A DNA stretch of 37,697 nt from Nitrospirales bacterium (GTDB lineage Bacteria > Nitrospirota > Nitrospiria > Nitrospirales > UBA8639). Below are positions 1 through 8,931 of this stretch, piece after piece (position 1 is the first letter of the stretch; each line of letters opens with the position of its first letter). Made by a program: the position numbers and the translations under genes. A model generated the notes under the pieces. The model saw only the letters and a program-made list of their open reading frames with translations. It was not told the origin of the DNA and made no database searches. The stretch is taken from contig JAHRAK010000125.1 of NCBI GenBank assembly GCA_020027535.1, positions 1 through 37,697 of the forward strand. Direction: 5' to 3'.

Positions 1-3
1 GTA

Positions 4-38
4 AGACAACCCCCTCAATCCCCCTTATCAGGGGGACG
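4..38 (-). repeat. Palindromic GC-rich intergenic repeat (CCCCCTGATAAGGGGGATTGAGGGGGTTGT family), inverted copy
   Basis: agacaaccccctcaatcccccttatcaggggga is the reverse complement of the copy at 4107-4142 and similar to 37621-37663. Confidence 0.8.
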
Positions 39-51
39 TTATAAGAGAGCC

Positions 52-84
52 TCTACCCCCCTGATAAGGGGGGCAGGGGGGTTC
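52..84. repeat. Second partial copy of the same repeat family
   Basis: taccccctgataaggggggcaggggggttc; shares CCCCCTGATAAGGGGG; matches the reverse of 37580-37610. Confidence 0.65.
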
Positions 85-301
85 AGCTCTGACGCCAACC
101 ACCCGCCGCACGACCGCTTCGCCAGCGACGACGCCACGAGAAGAAGAGGCTCAGGTCGGCAGCAGAAACAGGCTGGCCCTTCTTTCCGAGTTCCTTGCTT
201 GTGGTTGTTCCTCCATTCTGTCAACGAATGACTGAATCTTGACAGGAATCCTCCATGCAGGCGTACTGCCTGCACACCAAGAGATGAAAATGAGATGAAT
301 C

Positions 302-392
302 TGTCATCCCCGACATCTTTCATCGGGGATCCAGGGTTTTCCTCTTCTCATCGGGGCCTTGGACTGGATTCCGGGTCAAGCCCGGAATGACG
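302..392. repeat. Palindromic intergenic element, GTCATCCCCGACAT...GGAATGAC type
   Basis: tgtcatccccgacat...attccgggtcaagcccggaatgacg; terminal inverted similarity; related copy at 3882-3981. Confidence 0.65.
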
Positions 393-402
393 GATTCGGG
401 AG

Positions 403-429
403 GTCATTGGTTATTTTCATACCAATGAC
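403..429. repeat. Perfect 9-bp inverted repeat upstream of glyQ
   Basis: GTCATTGGT-tattttcat-ACCAATGAC. Confidence 0.7.
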
Positions 430-608
430 ACTGTGGTGTGGGCAGGAAGGTAGGCCACCATCCCAGTCTAGCTTGGAATCTATCGGGGAGTCGCGACCAG
501 AGCCCTGTGCTTGACACTCACGGGGTTTGTTGCTACTTTCCAACATTTATACCATTCTATTTGCCGGTCAGGTCGAACGGCTATCTGGTCCTGGCGGCAA
601 CTATTGCC

Positions 609-1532
609 GTGACCGTTCAAAATCTTATCCTCTCGCTTCATCAGTTCTGGGCAAAGCAACACTGTCTCATTTGCCAGCCGTATGATTTGGAAAAAGGTGC
701 CGGCACCTTCAATCCGGCCACCTTTCTGCGTGCCTTGGGGCCGGAGCCCTGGCGCGCGGCCTACGTCGAACCCTGCCGTCGTCCCACCGACGGCCGGTAC
801 GGAGAAAACCCCAACCGGTTGCAGCATTATTATCAGTACCAGGTGGTCATCAAGCCTTGCGTGGATACGATCCAGTCGTTGTACCTGGAGAGTCTCTCGA
901 CGCTGGGGATCGATCCTCGAAAACATGATATCCAGTTCATCCAGGATGATTGGGAATCTCCGACGTTGGGCGCGTGGGGGCTGGGGTGGGAAGTCCGGCT
1001 CGACGGCATGGAGATTACTCAATTTACCTATTTCCAGGAAGCCGGCGGGCATACGCTCGATCCGGTGACCGTGCAACTCACCTATGGGACGGAGCGGATT
1101 GCCATGTATTTGCAGGGAGTAGACAGCGTGTACGATCTCCGGTGGTCCGAAGACGTCAGCTACGGCGATCTCTTCCACGATTCGGAAGTCCAGTTTTCCC
1201 GGTATCATTTCGAGGTCGCGGATATTGACATGATCCGGACGATGTTTGCGTCCTGTGAGAAAGAATGTCGCACGTTGTTACAACAAGGGCTCGTTCTCCC
1301 GGCCTACGATTATTGTATGAAAACTTCTCACTTGTTCAACGTCCTGGATGCGCGGGGCGCGCTGAGCGTGGCTGAACGAACGGGATTTATCGGGCGCGTG
1401 CGCGGGCTCGCACGGGGCTGTGCGGATGCCTACGTCGAAAGAAGAAAAAGCCTGGGGTTCCCGTTACTGGCCGGGTCGGAGGCGACGCCTGCCGCGTCTT
1501 CCAAAGGAAAGCCGAAGCGTCTTCCATCATAA
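609..1532 (+). CDS. glyQ: Glycyl-tRNA synthetase alpha subunit
   Basis: Contains [62 protein letters not shown]. The ORF is open from 438, but GTG at 609 gives [14 protein letters not shown], matching typical GlyQ N-termini. Confidence 0.95.
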   Translation: MTVQNLILSLHQFWAKQHCLICQPYDLEKGAGTFNPATFLRALGPEPWRAAYVEPCRRPTDGRYGENPNRLQHYYQYQVVIKPCVDTIQSLYLESLSTLGIDPRKHDIQFIQDDWESPTLGAWGLGWEVRLDGMEITQFTYFQEAGGHTLDPVTVQLTYGTERIAMYLQGVDSVYDLRWSEDVSYGDLFHDSEVQFSRYHFEVADIDMIRTMFASCEKECRTLLQQGLVLPAYDYCMKTSHLFNVLDARGALSVAERTGFIGRVRGLARGCADAYVERRKSLGFPLLAGSEATPAASSKGKPKRLPS

Positions 1533-1550
1533 TTTTTCATAGCCTGCCTT

Positions 1551-3785
1551 ATGCCATCCCGACGGTCCACTTCAAACCAAGTGTCCACGAAAGACCCTAA
1601 ACGAAACCGTCTTCCCACCACGTCCTTCCTGTTGGAAATCGGGTCCGAGGAGTTGCCGTGGCAGATGATTCAACCGGCCATGACGCAACTCGCTCAATTG
1701 CTGGAAGGCTTTTTGGCGAATCATCGTCTCTCCCATGACTCTCTCCGGACGTTCGGGACCCCGCGTCGTCTCGCGGTCCTCGTCCAAGGATTGGCTGCGA
1801 AGCAAACACCGGTCCTGCAGGAAACGCTGGGTCCGTCCAAAGCCGTGGCGTTCGACGCCGAAGGACATCCGACCAAAGCCGCGGAAGGTTTCGCGAAATC
1901 TCAAGGAGTGGACGTCGGCACATTGGAGACTCGGGAAACGCCCAAAGGGGTCTACCTCTGTGCGGTTAAACGGGAAAAGGGGGTGCCCGCGGCCAAGGTC
2001 TTCACCGAGCATCTTCCCGGTCTTCTTCGACAACTCACCTTTTCGAAAACCATGAGATGGAATGCGTCGGGGGTCCGGTATCCACGGCCTATCCGGTGGT
2101 TGGTCGCAGTCGCAGGCAGTCAGGCCTTGTGCTTCGACTTCGCCGGAGTCCGGTCAGGCGGCCATTCTTGGGGCCATCGATTCTTGTCGCGTGAGAAACC
2201 CGGCGTGACGAGCCAGGGTATCAGGATCCGACGGCCGGAACTGTATGAAGCGGCATTGGCCCGCGGGGGCGTGACGGTTGATCCGGCCAGAAGGCGCGAG
2301 GTGCTTGCCGGACAACTCAAACAGCTTGCCCGTTTGGTCAACGGACGGGTGTACCAGGCGAATCATGAAGAACTCCTCGACCAAGCGGTGTTTTCATTGG
2401 AATGTCCCAACGTTCTTAGCGGGACGTTTGACCAAACCTATCTGGCCTTGCCTCCGGAAGTGCTGATTACTTCCATGAAAGAGCATCAGGGATTTTTCTC
2501 AGTCGTCAACCGGAAAGGGGAACTCCTGCCCCGGTTTTTCGCGCCGACCAACATGAACGTGAGAAATATGGACCTGATTACCGTCGGCAACGAGCGGGTC
2601 CTGGCCGCTCGTCTGGCGGACGCCCGGTATTTTTTTGACGAGGATCGCAAGACGAAACTGGCCGATCGCGTGCCTCAACTGCATGGTGTCGTGTTTCATA
2701 AGCAACTGGGTTCCCTGTATCAGAAAACCGAACGGATGATTTCACTGGCGGGAGCCCTGGCTGATGCTGCCGGTGTCCCGGAGGTGAAGGAGTCGTGCCA
2801 GCGGGCGGCGCTCTTGAGCAAGGCCGATCTGGTGACGGGGATGGTCGGGGAATTTCCGACGCTCCAGGGCGTGATGGGGGAAAAATATGCGGCGCATGAT
2901 GGAGAATCCATCGAGGTTTGCAAAGCCATAGGGGAATACTATCAACCCCGAATACCGGATGATGCCGTCCCCCAGACCACGGTAGGCCGTCTGCTGGCGC
3001 TGGCCGACCGGTTGGATGCCCTGGCGGCGTTTTTCTATGCCGGGATTGTCCCGTCCGGCTCGGAAGATCCTTATAGCCTTCGTCGAAGCGCGTTTGGCGT
3101 GATTCGAATCGTGGTCGAAGCCGGGTTGACCATCAACCTGGGAACCATTCTGCAGCAGGCACAACACCTGCTTGATAAGCAAGGCGTCAAAGCGGGCGGA
3201 CACCCATTCGCTTCGCTCAGGGCAGGCTCCGGTTCGCCTCCTTCGACTTCGCTCAGGACAAGCTTACATCAATTCTTGGAGGAGCGGCTGCGTTATTATG
3301 GCCGGACCGTGCCGGGCTATCGTGAAGACGTGATGGACAGTGTGCTGGCCCGTGACGATGATGCCGAATGCGATCTCCGTGATTTGTTTTTGCGCATGGA
3401 TGCGTTGCAGGCCATTACGAGTCAACAGGACTTCGAGTCGTTGATTGTCGGATTCAAGCGGGCGCACAGGATCGTGAAAAAAGAAGCCTGGACGGCCAGG
3501 ACCGTTGAAGTCGCGCTGTTGACCCACCCGACGGAGCAGGCGTTACATCAGGCCGTGCAAACGGCCAAACGTGCGGTTGGGCAATCGCTTGAAGCTCATG
3601 ATTATCACGGGGCCCTGCAGCAACTCATCGGGTTGAAAAGCCCCATCGACCAGTTTTTCGATGGTGTGCTGGTGAACGCCCCGGAATCCGAGGTGCGGGC
3701 GAACCGGTTGTCGTTATTGTGCCAGGTCGATGACCTGTTCTCGGTATTCGGGGATTTGTCTCAAATCCAGGTGCAAGGCCAGTAG
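1551..3785 (+). CDS. glyS: Glycyl-tRNA synthetase beta subunit
   Basis: FLLEIGSEELPWQMI N-terminus, TFGTPRRLAVLV, SKTMRWN, FFAPTNM motifs; directly follows glyQ. Confidence 0.95.
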   Translation: MPSRRSTSNQVSTKDPKRNRLPTTSFLLEIGSEELPWQMIQPAMTQLAQLLEGFLANHRLSHDSLRTFGTPRRLAVLVQGLAAKQTPVLQETLGPSKAVAFDAEGHPTKAAEGFAKSQGVDVGTLETRETPKGVYLCAVKREKGVPAAKVFTEHLPGLLRQLTFSKTMRWNASGVRYPRPIRWLVAVAGSQALCFDFAGVRSGGHSWGHRFLSREKPGVTSQGIRIRRPELYEAALARGGVTVDPARRREVLAGQLKQLARLVNGRVYQANHEELLDQAVFSLECPNVLSGTFDQTYLALPPEVLITSMKEHQGFFSVVNRKGELLPRFFAPTNMNVRNMDLITVGNERVLAARLADARYFFDEDRKTKLADRVPQLHGVVFHKQLGSLYQKTERMISLAGALADAAGVPEVKESCQRAALLSKADLVTGMVGEFPTLQGVMGEKYAAHDGESIEVCKAIGEYYQPRIPDDAVPQTTVGRLLALADRLDALAAFFYAGIVPSGSEDPYSLRRSAFGVIRIVVEAGLTINLGTILQQAQHLLDKQGVKAGGHPFASLRAGSGSPPSTSLRTSLHQFLEERLRYYGRTVPGYREDVMDSVLARDDDAECDLRDLFLRMDALQAITSQQDFESLIVGFKRAHRIVKKEAWTARTVEVALLTHPTEQALHQAVQTAKRAVGQSLEAHDYHGALQQLIGLKSPIDQFFDGVLVNAPESEVRANRLSLLCQVDDLFSVFGDLSQIQVQGQ
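3195..3267. repeat. CTTCGCTCAGGRCARGCT-type repeat inserted in frame in glyS
   Basis: Two direct units: cattcgcttcgctcagggcaggct (about 3205-3228) and ccttcgacttcgctcaggacaagctt (about 3240-3265). Confidence 0.75.
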
Positions 3786-3810
3786 GGGGTAGTATGTGGT
3801 TTGTTGACAT

Positions 3811-3863
3811 TCCCCCTCACCCCAGCCCTCTCCCTTGATGGGAAAGGATGAAGGTGAGGGTGG
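3811..3863. repeat. CCCTCACCC...CTCTCCC...GGTGAGGG palindromic intergenic repeat
   Basis: ccccctcaccccagccctctcccttgatgggaaaggatgaaggtgagggtgg; related copies at 35936-35974 and 36025-36066. Confidence 0.75.
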
Positions 3864-3881
3864 TAAAAGCCTTTGACTTTG

Positions 3882-3981
3882 CTGTCATCCCCGGCTCGAT
3901 CGGGGATCTAGGCCTTTGTCTTCGTGGCGGAGGAAAAAGAAAAGACACTGGATGCCCGATTAAAAATGTCGGGCATGACAG
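3882..3981. repeat. GTCATCCCCG...CGGGCATGACAG palindromic element
   Basis: ctgtcatccccggctcgatcgggg ... gcccgattaaaaatgtcgggcatgacag; terminal inverted repeats. Confidence 0.7.
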
Positions 3982-4000
3982 AAGGAGGCAGTACCCTACA

Positions 4001-4092
4001 GTAGGTCGGGTTAGCCGAAGGCGTAACCCGACATTCGACCCGCTCAACGGTCGATGCGCTATGTCGGATTACGCTACGCTAATCCGACCTAC
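4001..4092. repeat. REP/BIME-like nested palindrome
   Basis: Ends gtaggtcgg...ccgacctac; internal hairpins gtcgggttagccgaaggcgtaacccgac and gtcggattacgctacgctaatccgac. Confidence 0.8.
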
Positions 4093-4106
4093 AAGAACTC
4101 CAGGCA

Positions 4107-4142
4107 GTCCCCCTGATAAGGGGGATTGAGGGGGTTGTTTTA
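4107..4142 (+). repeat. CCCCCTGATAAGGGGGATTGAGGGGGTTGT repeat
   Basis: cagtccccctgataagggggattgagggggttgtttt; copies at 4-38 (inverted) and 37621-37663. Confidence 0.8.
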
Positions 4143-4238
4143 CAAAGGAGAGGAACTGGGGCACAAAAGGAACCCGTAAAAATTGTCAACGAATGACTGA
4201 ACACATACAAGGATGACACGCTGGAGGAATAACAGGCC

Positions 4239-4328
4239 AAATAGAGCAGAAAAGCATCTAAAAGGAGCTAAAAAGTACCCAAAAAGGTGCAAAATAGTAT
4301 CTAAAATGATGCAAATATACGCGAAAAA
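4239..4328. promoter_or_regulatory. Phased A-tract region, predicted intrinsically curved DNA
   Basis: A-tracts centred near 4240, 4251.5, 4261.5, 4272, 4283, 4292.5, 4304.5, 4314 and 4326; mean spacing about 10.7 bp. Confidence 0.6.
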
Positions 4329-4355
4329 GCACCTTAACGTATCAGGTTTGTCGCC

Positions 4356-4805
4356 ATGACTTTTTCCGAGTCCGGATTCCGATGGTTTCGCCGTGGGATT
4401 ACGTTCAGTTTGATCGTCGTCTGTAACGTGGTGCTGTTGGCGGCGTTGTGGATCTCCGGTCTGGATTTGGATTTCGTTCTGACCAATTCGGAACTCTACG
4501 ATCCGGAATCGGGGCATTGCGTGGGGGTGGCCTGGACCGAGGTGTCGGGGGTCGAGGGGCCGGTCCGGGTGTGTTCGGAATGGTTGGATACGACCGACCC
4601 CACCGGGCGCGTCCATACATTACGGGCGGGAGAGCCGTTGGCCATGAGTACCGAAGGGAATCTGTATTATGAAAACCTCAGAAGTGCCGACCATTGGGTG
4701 TTGGGGCTGTTGTTGTTTACCGTTGCGGTCATCTATCTGGGCATGCGGACCAAACGCGTGCTGTTGACCTGGTACGAGACGCGTCTTCGACAAAATGAGC
4801 GTTGA
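4356..4805 (+). CDS. Small membrane protein of unknown function, two predicted TM helices
   Basis: ITFSLIVVCNVVLLAALWISG near the N-terminus and WVLGLLLFTVAVIYLGM near the C-terminus. Confidence 0.7.
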   Translation: MTFSESGFRWFRRGITFSLIVVCNVVLLAALWISGLDLDFVLTNSELYDPESGHCVGVAWTEVSGVEGPVRVCSEWLDTTDPTGRVHTLRAGEPLAMSTEGNLYYENLRSADHWVLGLLLFTVAVIYLGMRTKRVLLTWYETRLRQNER

Positions 4806-4912
4806 ATAAATTTTTGAGGGGAATCCGATCGTTGTGCTAAATTTTCATTTCGGAGGTTCACCGGCAGGAACGAAGGAGTTGTCTTGTGCCGGTCAAGGGG
4901 GAGAACTCATGC

Positions 4913-7750
4913 ATGCGTAACAAGAAGTACGTCTATTCTTTTGGGGACGGCAAAGCCGAAGGCACCGGTACCATGAAGGCGCTGCTCGGGGGGAAGGGTG
5001 CCGGCCTCGCGGAAATGACCAATCTGAAGATTTGCGTCCCTGCGGGATTCACCATCACGACAGACGCCTGCCTCGAATATTTCAGTGCCCGAAAACGCTA
5101 CCCGGCCGGCATGTGGGATCAGACCCTGAAAGGGCTGAAGCGGGTGGAGCGGTTGATGAACGCGGGGTTCGGGGACCCTCGAAACCCGTTGTTGGTGTCC
5201 GTACGGTCCGACGCGCGCGCGTCCATGCCCGGGATGATGGATACGGTGTTGAACCTCGGCTTGAACTCGGAGACCGTCAAGGGGTTGGCCGACAAGACCG
5301 ACAATGCCCGCTTTGCCATGGATTCGTACCGCCGGTTTATCACGATGTTCAGTTCCGTGGTGATGGACGTGCCCCGTGAAAAATTTGAAGAGGTCTTGGA
5401 AAGCAAGAAACAGGAGATCGGGGCTGCGAACGATACCGACCTGTCCGCGCGAGCCCTCGGCGAGTTGGTCGCCACGTATAAACGCATCGTGCATCAGGAA
5501 ACCGGCCGGGCGTTTCCCGAGGACCCGCTCGAACAACTCGACATGGCGGTCCGGGCAGTGTTTGCATCCTGGTTCGGCGACCGGGCGGTGACCTATCGGA
5601 AGATCTACGGCATCCCGGATAAGTGGGGCACCGCGGTCAACGTCGTGGCCATGGTCTTCGGCAACATGGGCGAGACCAGTGGGACCGGCGTCATGTTTTC
5701 CCGAAACCCTTCCACGGGCGAGCGGGCGATTTTCGGGGAATGTCTCTTGAATGCCCAAGGCGAAGACGTGGTGGCGGGTTTACGCACGCCTCTTCCCGTA
5801 TCCGCCCTGAAAGACGCGCTGTCCGTTGCCTATCGGTCTCTTATGACCACCCAAAAGATTCTGGAGAAACATTATCGTGACATGCAGGACATGGAGTTTA
5901 CGATTCAGGAAAGTAAGCTCTATATGCTGCAAACGCGGGCCGGCAAGCGAACTGGGATCGCCGCGGTGCGGGTCGCCGTGGATATGGTCAAAGAACGGCT
6001 GATCGATAAAAAAGAAGCCGTGCGCCGGGTCGAACCGGAACAGTTGGCGCAGTACCTGTATCCTATTTTTGAACAGGCCGAAGAAAAGAAGTTTCAACCG
6101 ATCGGCAAAGGGCTGCCGGCCGGGCCGGGCGCCGCCTGTGGAAAAATTGCCCTCACTCCGGATCATGCCGTGGCCCTGAAGGCTCGTGGAGAAAAAGCCG
6201 TGTTGGTCCGGAAAGAAACCAGCCCGGACGATATTCACGGCATGCACGCCGCGGAAGGCTTCCTGACCGCCACGGGAGGGATGACCTCCCATGCCGCGGT
6301 GGTCGCCCGGCAAATGGGCAAGGTGTGCGTCGCCGGGTGTGAAGACGTGGAAGTCTTCGAGGAGGAAGCCAAGGTTCGCATCGGCCCCTCGGTCTTTAAA
6401 GAAGGGGATTATATTTCCATCAACGGCTTTTCGGGTTTTGTCTACGGCGGGATGTTGTCCGTGGTGGATTCGGAAGTGATCCAGGTGCTCCAAGGCAAAC
6501 GTTCGGCCTCGCAATCGGACAAGATCCGCTATTTCTTCACCATCCTGAAATGGGCGGATGAGATCCGGCATCTCAACGTTCGGGCGAATGCCGATGACCC
6601 GGATCAGGCCAGAATTGCGCGCGGGTTCGGTGCGGAAGGGATCGGCCTTTGTCGAACGGAACATATGTTCTTTTCGGAAGATCGTGCGCCGATCATGCAA
6701 GCGATGATCCTGGCCTCGAACCGAAAAGAGCGCGAGCAGTATCTTGAGCAACTGCTTCCCCTCCAGAAACAGGATTTCATCGGGCTCTATCGGGAAATGA
6801 AAGGGTACCCGGTCACCATCCGGCTGTTGGATCCGCCCTTGCACGAGTTTTTGCCGAAACGCGAACAACTTATGGTCGAGATCGCGCGAGCCGAGGCCGC
6901 GAACGTGAATTCACCGGAAATCGAGGAAAAACGAAAAATGTTGTCGCGGGTTGAAGAGTTACATGAATTCAATCCCATGCTCGGACTTCGGGGCTGCCGC
7001 CTGGGCATTACCATGCCTGAAATCACGCGCATGCAGGTACGAGCGATCATGGAAGCGGCCTGCGAGGTGGCCAAGGAAGGGAAAAAGATCGTGCCGGAAA
7101 TCATGATCCCCCTGGTGGGCATGTCATCGGAAATGAAGGCGCAAAAAGCCCTGATCAAAGAGGTTGCCGACGAAACCATGAAACGCTGCGGGAAGACCTT
7201 GACCTATTTGGTCGGAACCATGATTGAGTTGCCGCGGGCCGCGGTCACGGCCGGACAGATCGCCGAAGATGCCGAGTTCTTCTCTTTCGGCACGAATGAC
7301 CTGACCCAAACCACGTATGGATTTTCCAGGGACGATGCCGCTAAATTTACGAGCTTTTATCGCGACAACGATCTGTTGGCGTTCGATCCTTTTGTCGTGC
7401 TCGACCGGGAGGGGGTGGGCGCGGTCATGCGGTTGGCCATGCGCGAAGGGCGAGCGACTCGTCCTGATATCAAACTCGGGATTTGCGGGGAACACGGCGG
7501 GGAACCCAGTTCCGTTGAATTTTGCCATCACCTTGGTCTCGACTACGTGAGCTGTTCTCCCTATCGGGTTGCCATCGCCCGGTTGGCCGCGGCCCAGGCC
7601 GCGTTGGATGACGAAGATGAACGCCCGGAGTCGAAGAACAAAACGGCGAAGGCTTCGGCCAAGCCCCGCGCACGTCGGGTGACTGCCGCGACGTCTTCGT
7701 CCAAGTCGAAAGCCCGAGGGCAGTCACGCAAAACCCGATCCCGCCGGTGA
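4913..7750 (+). CDS. ppdK: Pyruvate, phosphate dikinase
   Basis: YVYSFGDGKAEGTGTMKALLGGKGAGLAEMTN; TGGMTSHAAVVARQMGKVCVAGC (catalytic His loop); GICGEHGGEPSSVEFCHHLGLDYVSCSPYRV. ATG 4913 follows ggggga; the ORF track starts at GTG 4886. Confidence 0.95.
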   Translation: MRNKKYVYSFGDGKAEGTGTMKALLGGKGAGLAEMTNLKICVPAGFTITTDACLEYFSARKRYPAGMWDQTLKGLKRVERLMNAGFGDPRNPLLVSVRSDARASMPGMMDTVLNLGLNSETVKGLADKTDNARFAMDSYRRFITMFSSVVMDVPREKFEEVLESKKQEIGAANDTDLSARALGELVATYKRIVHQETGRAFPEDPLEQLDMAVRAVFASWFGDRAVTYRKIYGIPDKWGTAVNVVAMVFGNMGETSGTGVMFSRNPSTGERAIFGECLLNAQGEDVVAGLRTPLPVSALKDALSVAYRSLMTTQKILEKHYRDMQDMEFTIQESKLYMLQTRAGKRTGIAAVRVAVDMVKERLIDKKEAVRRVEPEQLAQYLYPIFEQAEEKKFQPIGKGLPAGPGAACGKIALTPDHAVALKARGEKAVLVRKETSPDDIHGMHAAEGFLTATGGMTSHAAVVARQMGKVCVAGCEDVEVFEEEAKVRIGPSVFKEGDYISINGFSGFVYGGMLSVVDSEVIQVLQGKRSASQSDKIRYFFTILKWADEIRHLNVRANADDPDQARIARGFGAEGIGLCRTEHMFFSEDRAPIMQAMILASNRKEREQYLEQLLPLQKQDFIGLYREMKGYPVTIRLLDPPLHEFLPKREQLMVEIARAEAANVNSPEIEEKRKMLSRVEELHEFNPMLGLRGCRLGITMPEITRMQVRAIMEAACEVAKEGKKIVPEIMIPLVGMSSEMKAQKALIKEVADETMKRCGKTLTYLVGTMIELPRAAVTAGQIAEDAEFFSFGTNDLTQTTYGFSRDDAAKFTSFYRDNDLLAFDPFVVLDREGVGAVMRLAMREGRATRPDIKLGICGEHGGEPSSVEFCHHLGLDYVSCSPYRVAIARLAAAQAALDDEDERPESKNKTAKASAKPRARRVTAATSSSKSKARGQSRKTRSRR

Positions 7751-8868
7751 ACGACGTCGAGCAAGACGTCCTTTTCATGAGACAGGCCCTCAGGCTTGCG
7801 GCTCGAGGCCGGGGGACGGTTCGCCCGAACCCCATGGTCGGCGCCCTGGTCGTGGCGAACGGGACGGTCGTGGGATCAGGTTATCACAAACGGGCCGGTG
7901 GCCCCCACGCGGAAATCGTCGCATTACGACAAGCCCGGGCCCGGGCGCGTGACGCGACCCTCTATACCACGCTCGAACCCTGTTGCCATACGGAGAAACG
8001 TACCCCGCCCTGCGTGCCGGAGATTTTGCAAGCGGGGATTCGTCGCGTCGTCGTCTCGATGCGCGATCCCAATCCCCACGTGGCGGGTCGCGGCATCCGG
8101 CAACTCCGGCGGGCGGGGATTTCCGTGGACGTTGGTTGTCTCGGCAACGAAGCGGCCACGCTCAATGAGGGCTATCTGCATTGGATTCAAACCGGCCGGC
8201 CCTTTGTCGTACTCAAGGCGGCGATGACGCTGGACGGCAAGATTGCCACGGCGACCGGTGAATCGCAATGGATCACGGGAACCAAGGCACGAGCACACGT
8301 CCATCAACTGAGAAGCCGGTTCGACGTGATTGCCGTGGGCGCGGAGACGGTTCTCAAAGACGATCCGCAATTGACGGTCAGGGTCGCCGTGGGTAAAAGG
8401 TCCTCGACCGGCATCCGTCAACCGGTTCGGCTGATCTTTGACAGCCGTCTGCGGATTCCCTTCGGCGCACGCGTGCTTCAGGGGATCGAAGAAGCCCCGA
8501 CGGTCATTGCCACGACGAACATGGCCGGCCCTCGAAAAGTCGAACGATTACGAAAGATGGGTGTGCAAGTCCTGGTGCTGCCTCGAAAAGGAACCCGCGT
8601 CTCTCTTGGCAAGTGTCTTCACGCCCTTGGGAAAAAAGGGATCACCAGTATGCTGGTGGAAGGAGGGAGTGAGCTGAACGCCGCTTTTTTACGTGCAGGC
8701 TTGGTGAACCGGGTCTGTCTGTACGTGGCGCCGGCCTTGTTGGGCGGACAACAGACCAAAGGCCTGTTGGGCGGCCGCTCGCCTCGACGTTTGACCGAAG
8801 TCGTCCCGGTGTCCAATCTTCATATTCAATCTCTGGGCGAGGACGTGCTCATCACGGGAGATGTGTAA
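7747..8868 (+). CDS. ribD: Bifunctional diaminohydroxyphosphoribosylaminopyrimidine deaminase / 5-amino-6-(5-phosphoribosylamino)uracil reductase
   Basis: RPNPMVGALVV, GGPHAEIVAL, LYTTLEPCCHTEKRTPPC, LKAAMTLDGKIATATGESQWIT; GTG start overlaps the ppdK stop. Confidence 0.93.
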   Translation: MNDVEQDVLFMRQALRLAARGRGTVRPNPMVGALVVANGTVVGSGYHKRAGGPHAEIVALRQARARARDATLYTTLEPCCHTEKRTPPCVPEILQAGIRRVVVSMRDPNPHVAGRGIRQLRRAGISVDVGCLGNEAATLNEGYLHWIQTGRPFVVLKAAMTLDGKIATATGESQWITGTKARAHVHQLRSRFDVIAVGAETVLKDDPQLTVRVAVGKRSSTGIRQPVRLIFDSRLRIPFGARVLQGIEEAPTVIATTNMAGPRKVERLRKMGVQVLVLPRKGTRVSLGKCLHALGKKGITSMLVEGGSELNAAFLRAGLVNRVCLYVAPALLGGQQTKGLLGGRSPRRLTEVVPVSNLHIQSLGEDVLITGDV

Positions 8869-8931
8869 GAGAGAATCAGCCTGTTATATTAAGGCATACA
8901 ATCGACCGTTCAGCACTCAAGGGAGGGTGTC

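Noticed and set aside
438-608. N-terminal extension of glyQ in the ORF track
   Set aside because: No similarity to GlyQ; GTG 609 gives the expected N-terminus.
375-608. Possible glycine T-box before glyQ
   Set aside because: No recognisable T-box antiterminator motif and no terminator; only a simple inverted repeat.
480-1208. Long antisense ORF (242 aa) opposite glyQ, and similar antisense ORFs opposite ppdK, recQ, cobD and proA
   Set aside because: Shadow ORFs from high-GC codon structure; no recognisable motifs, and the opposite strand encodes clear conserved proteins.
4140-4616. Minus-strand 158-aa ORF with a Phe/Leu-rich periodic tail
   Set aside because: The periodic hydrophobic stretch comes from translating the phased A-tracts in reverse, and it overlaps the plus-strand membrane gene.
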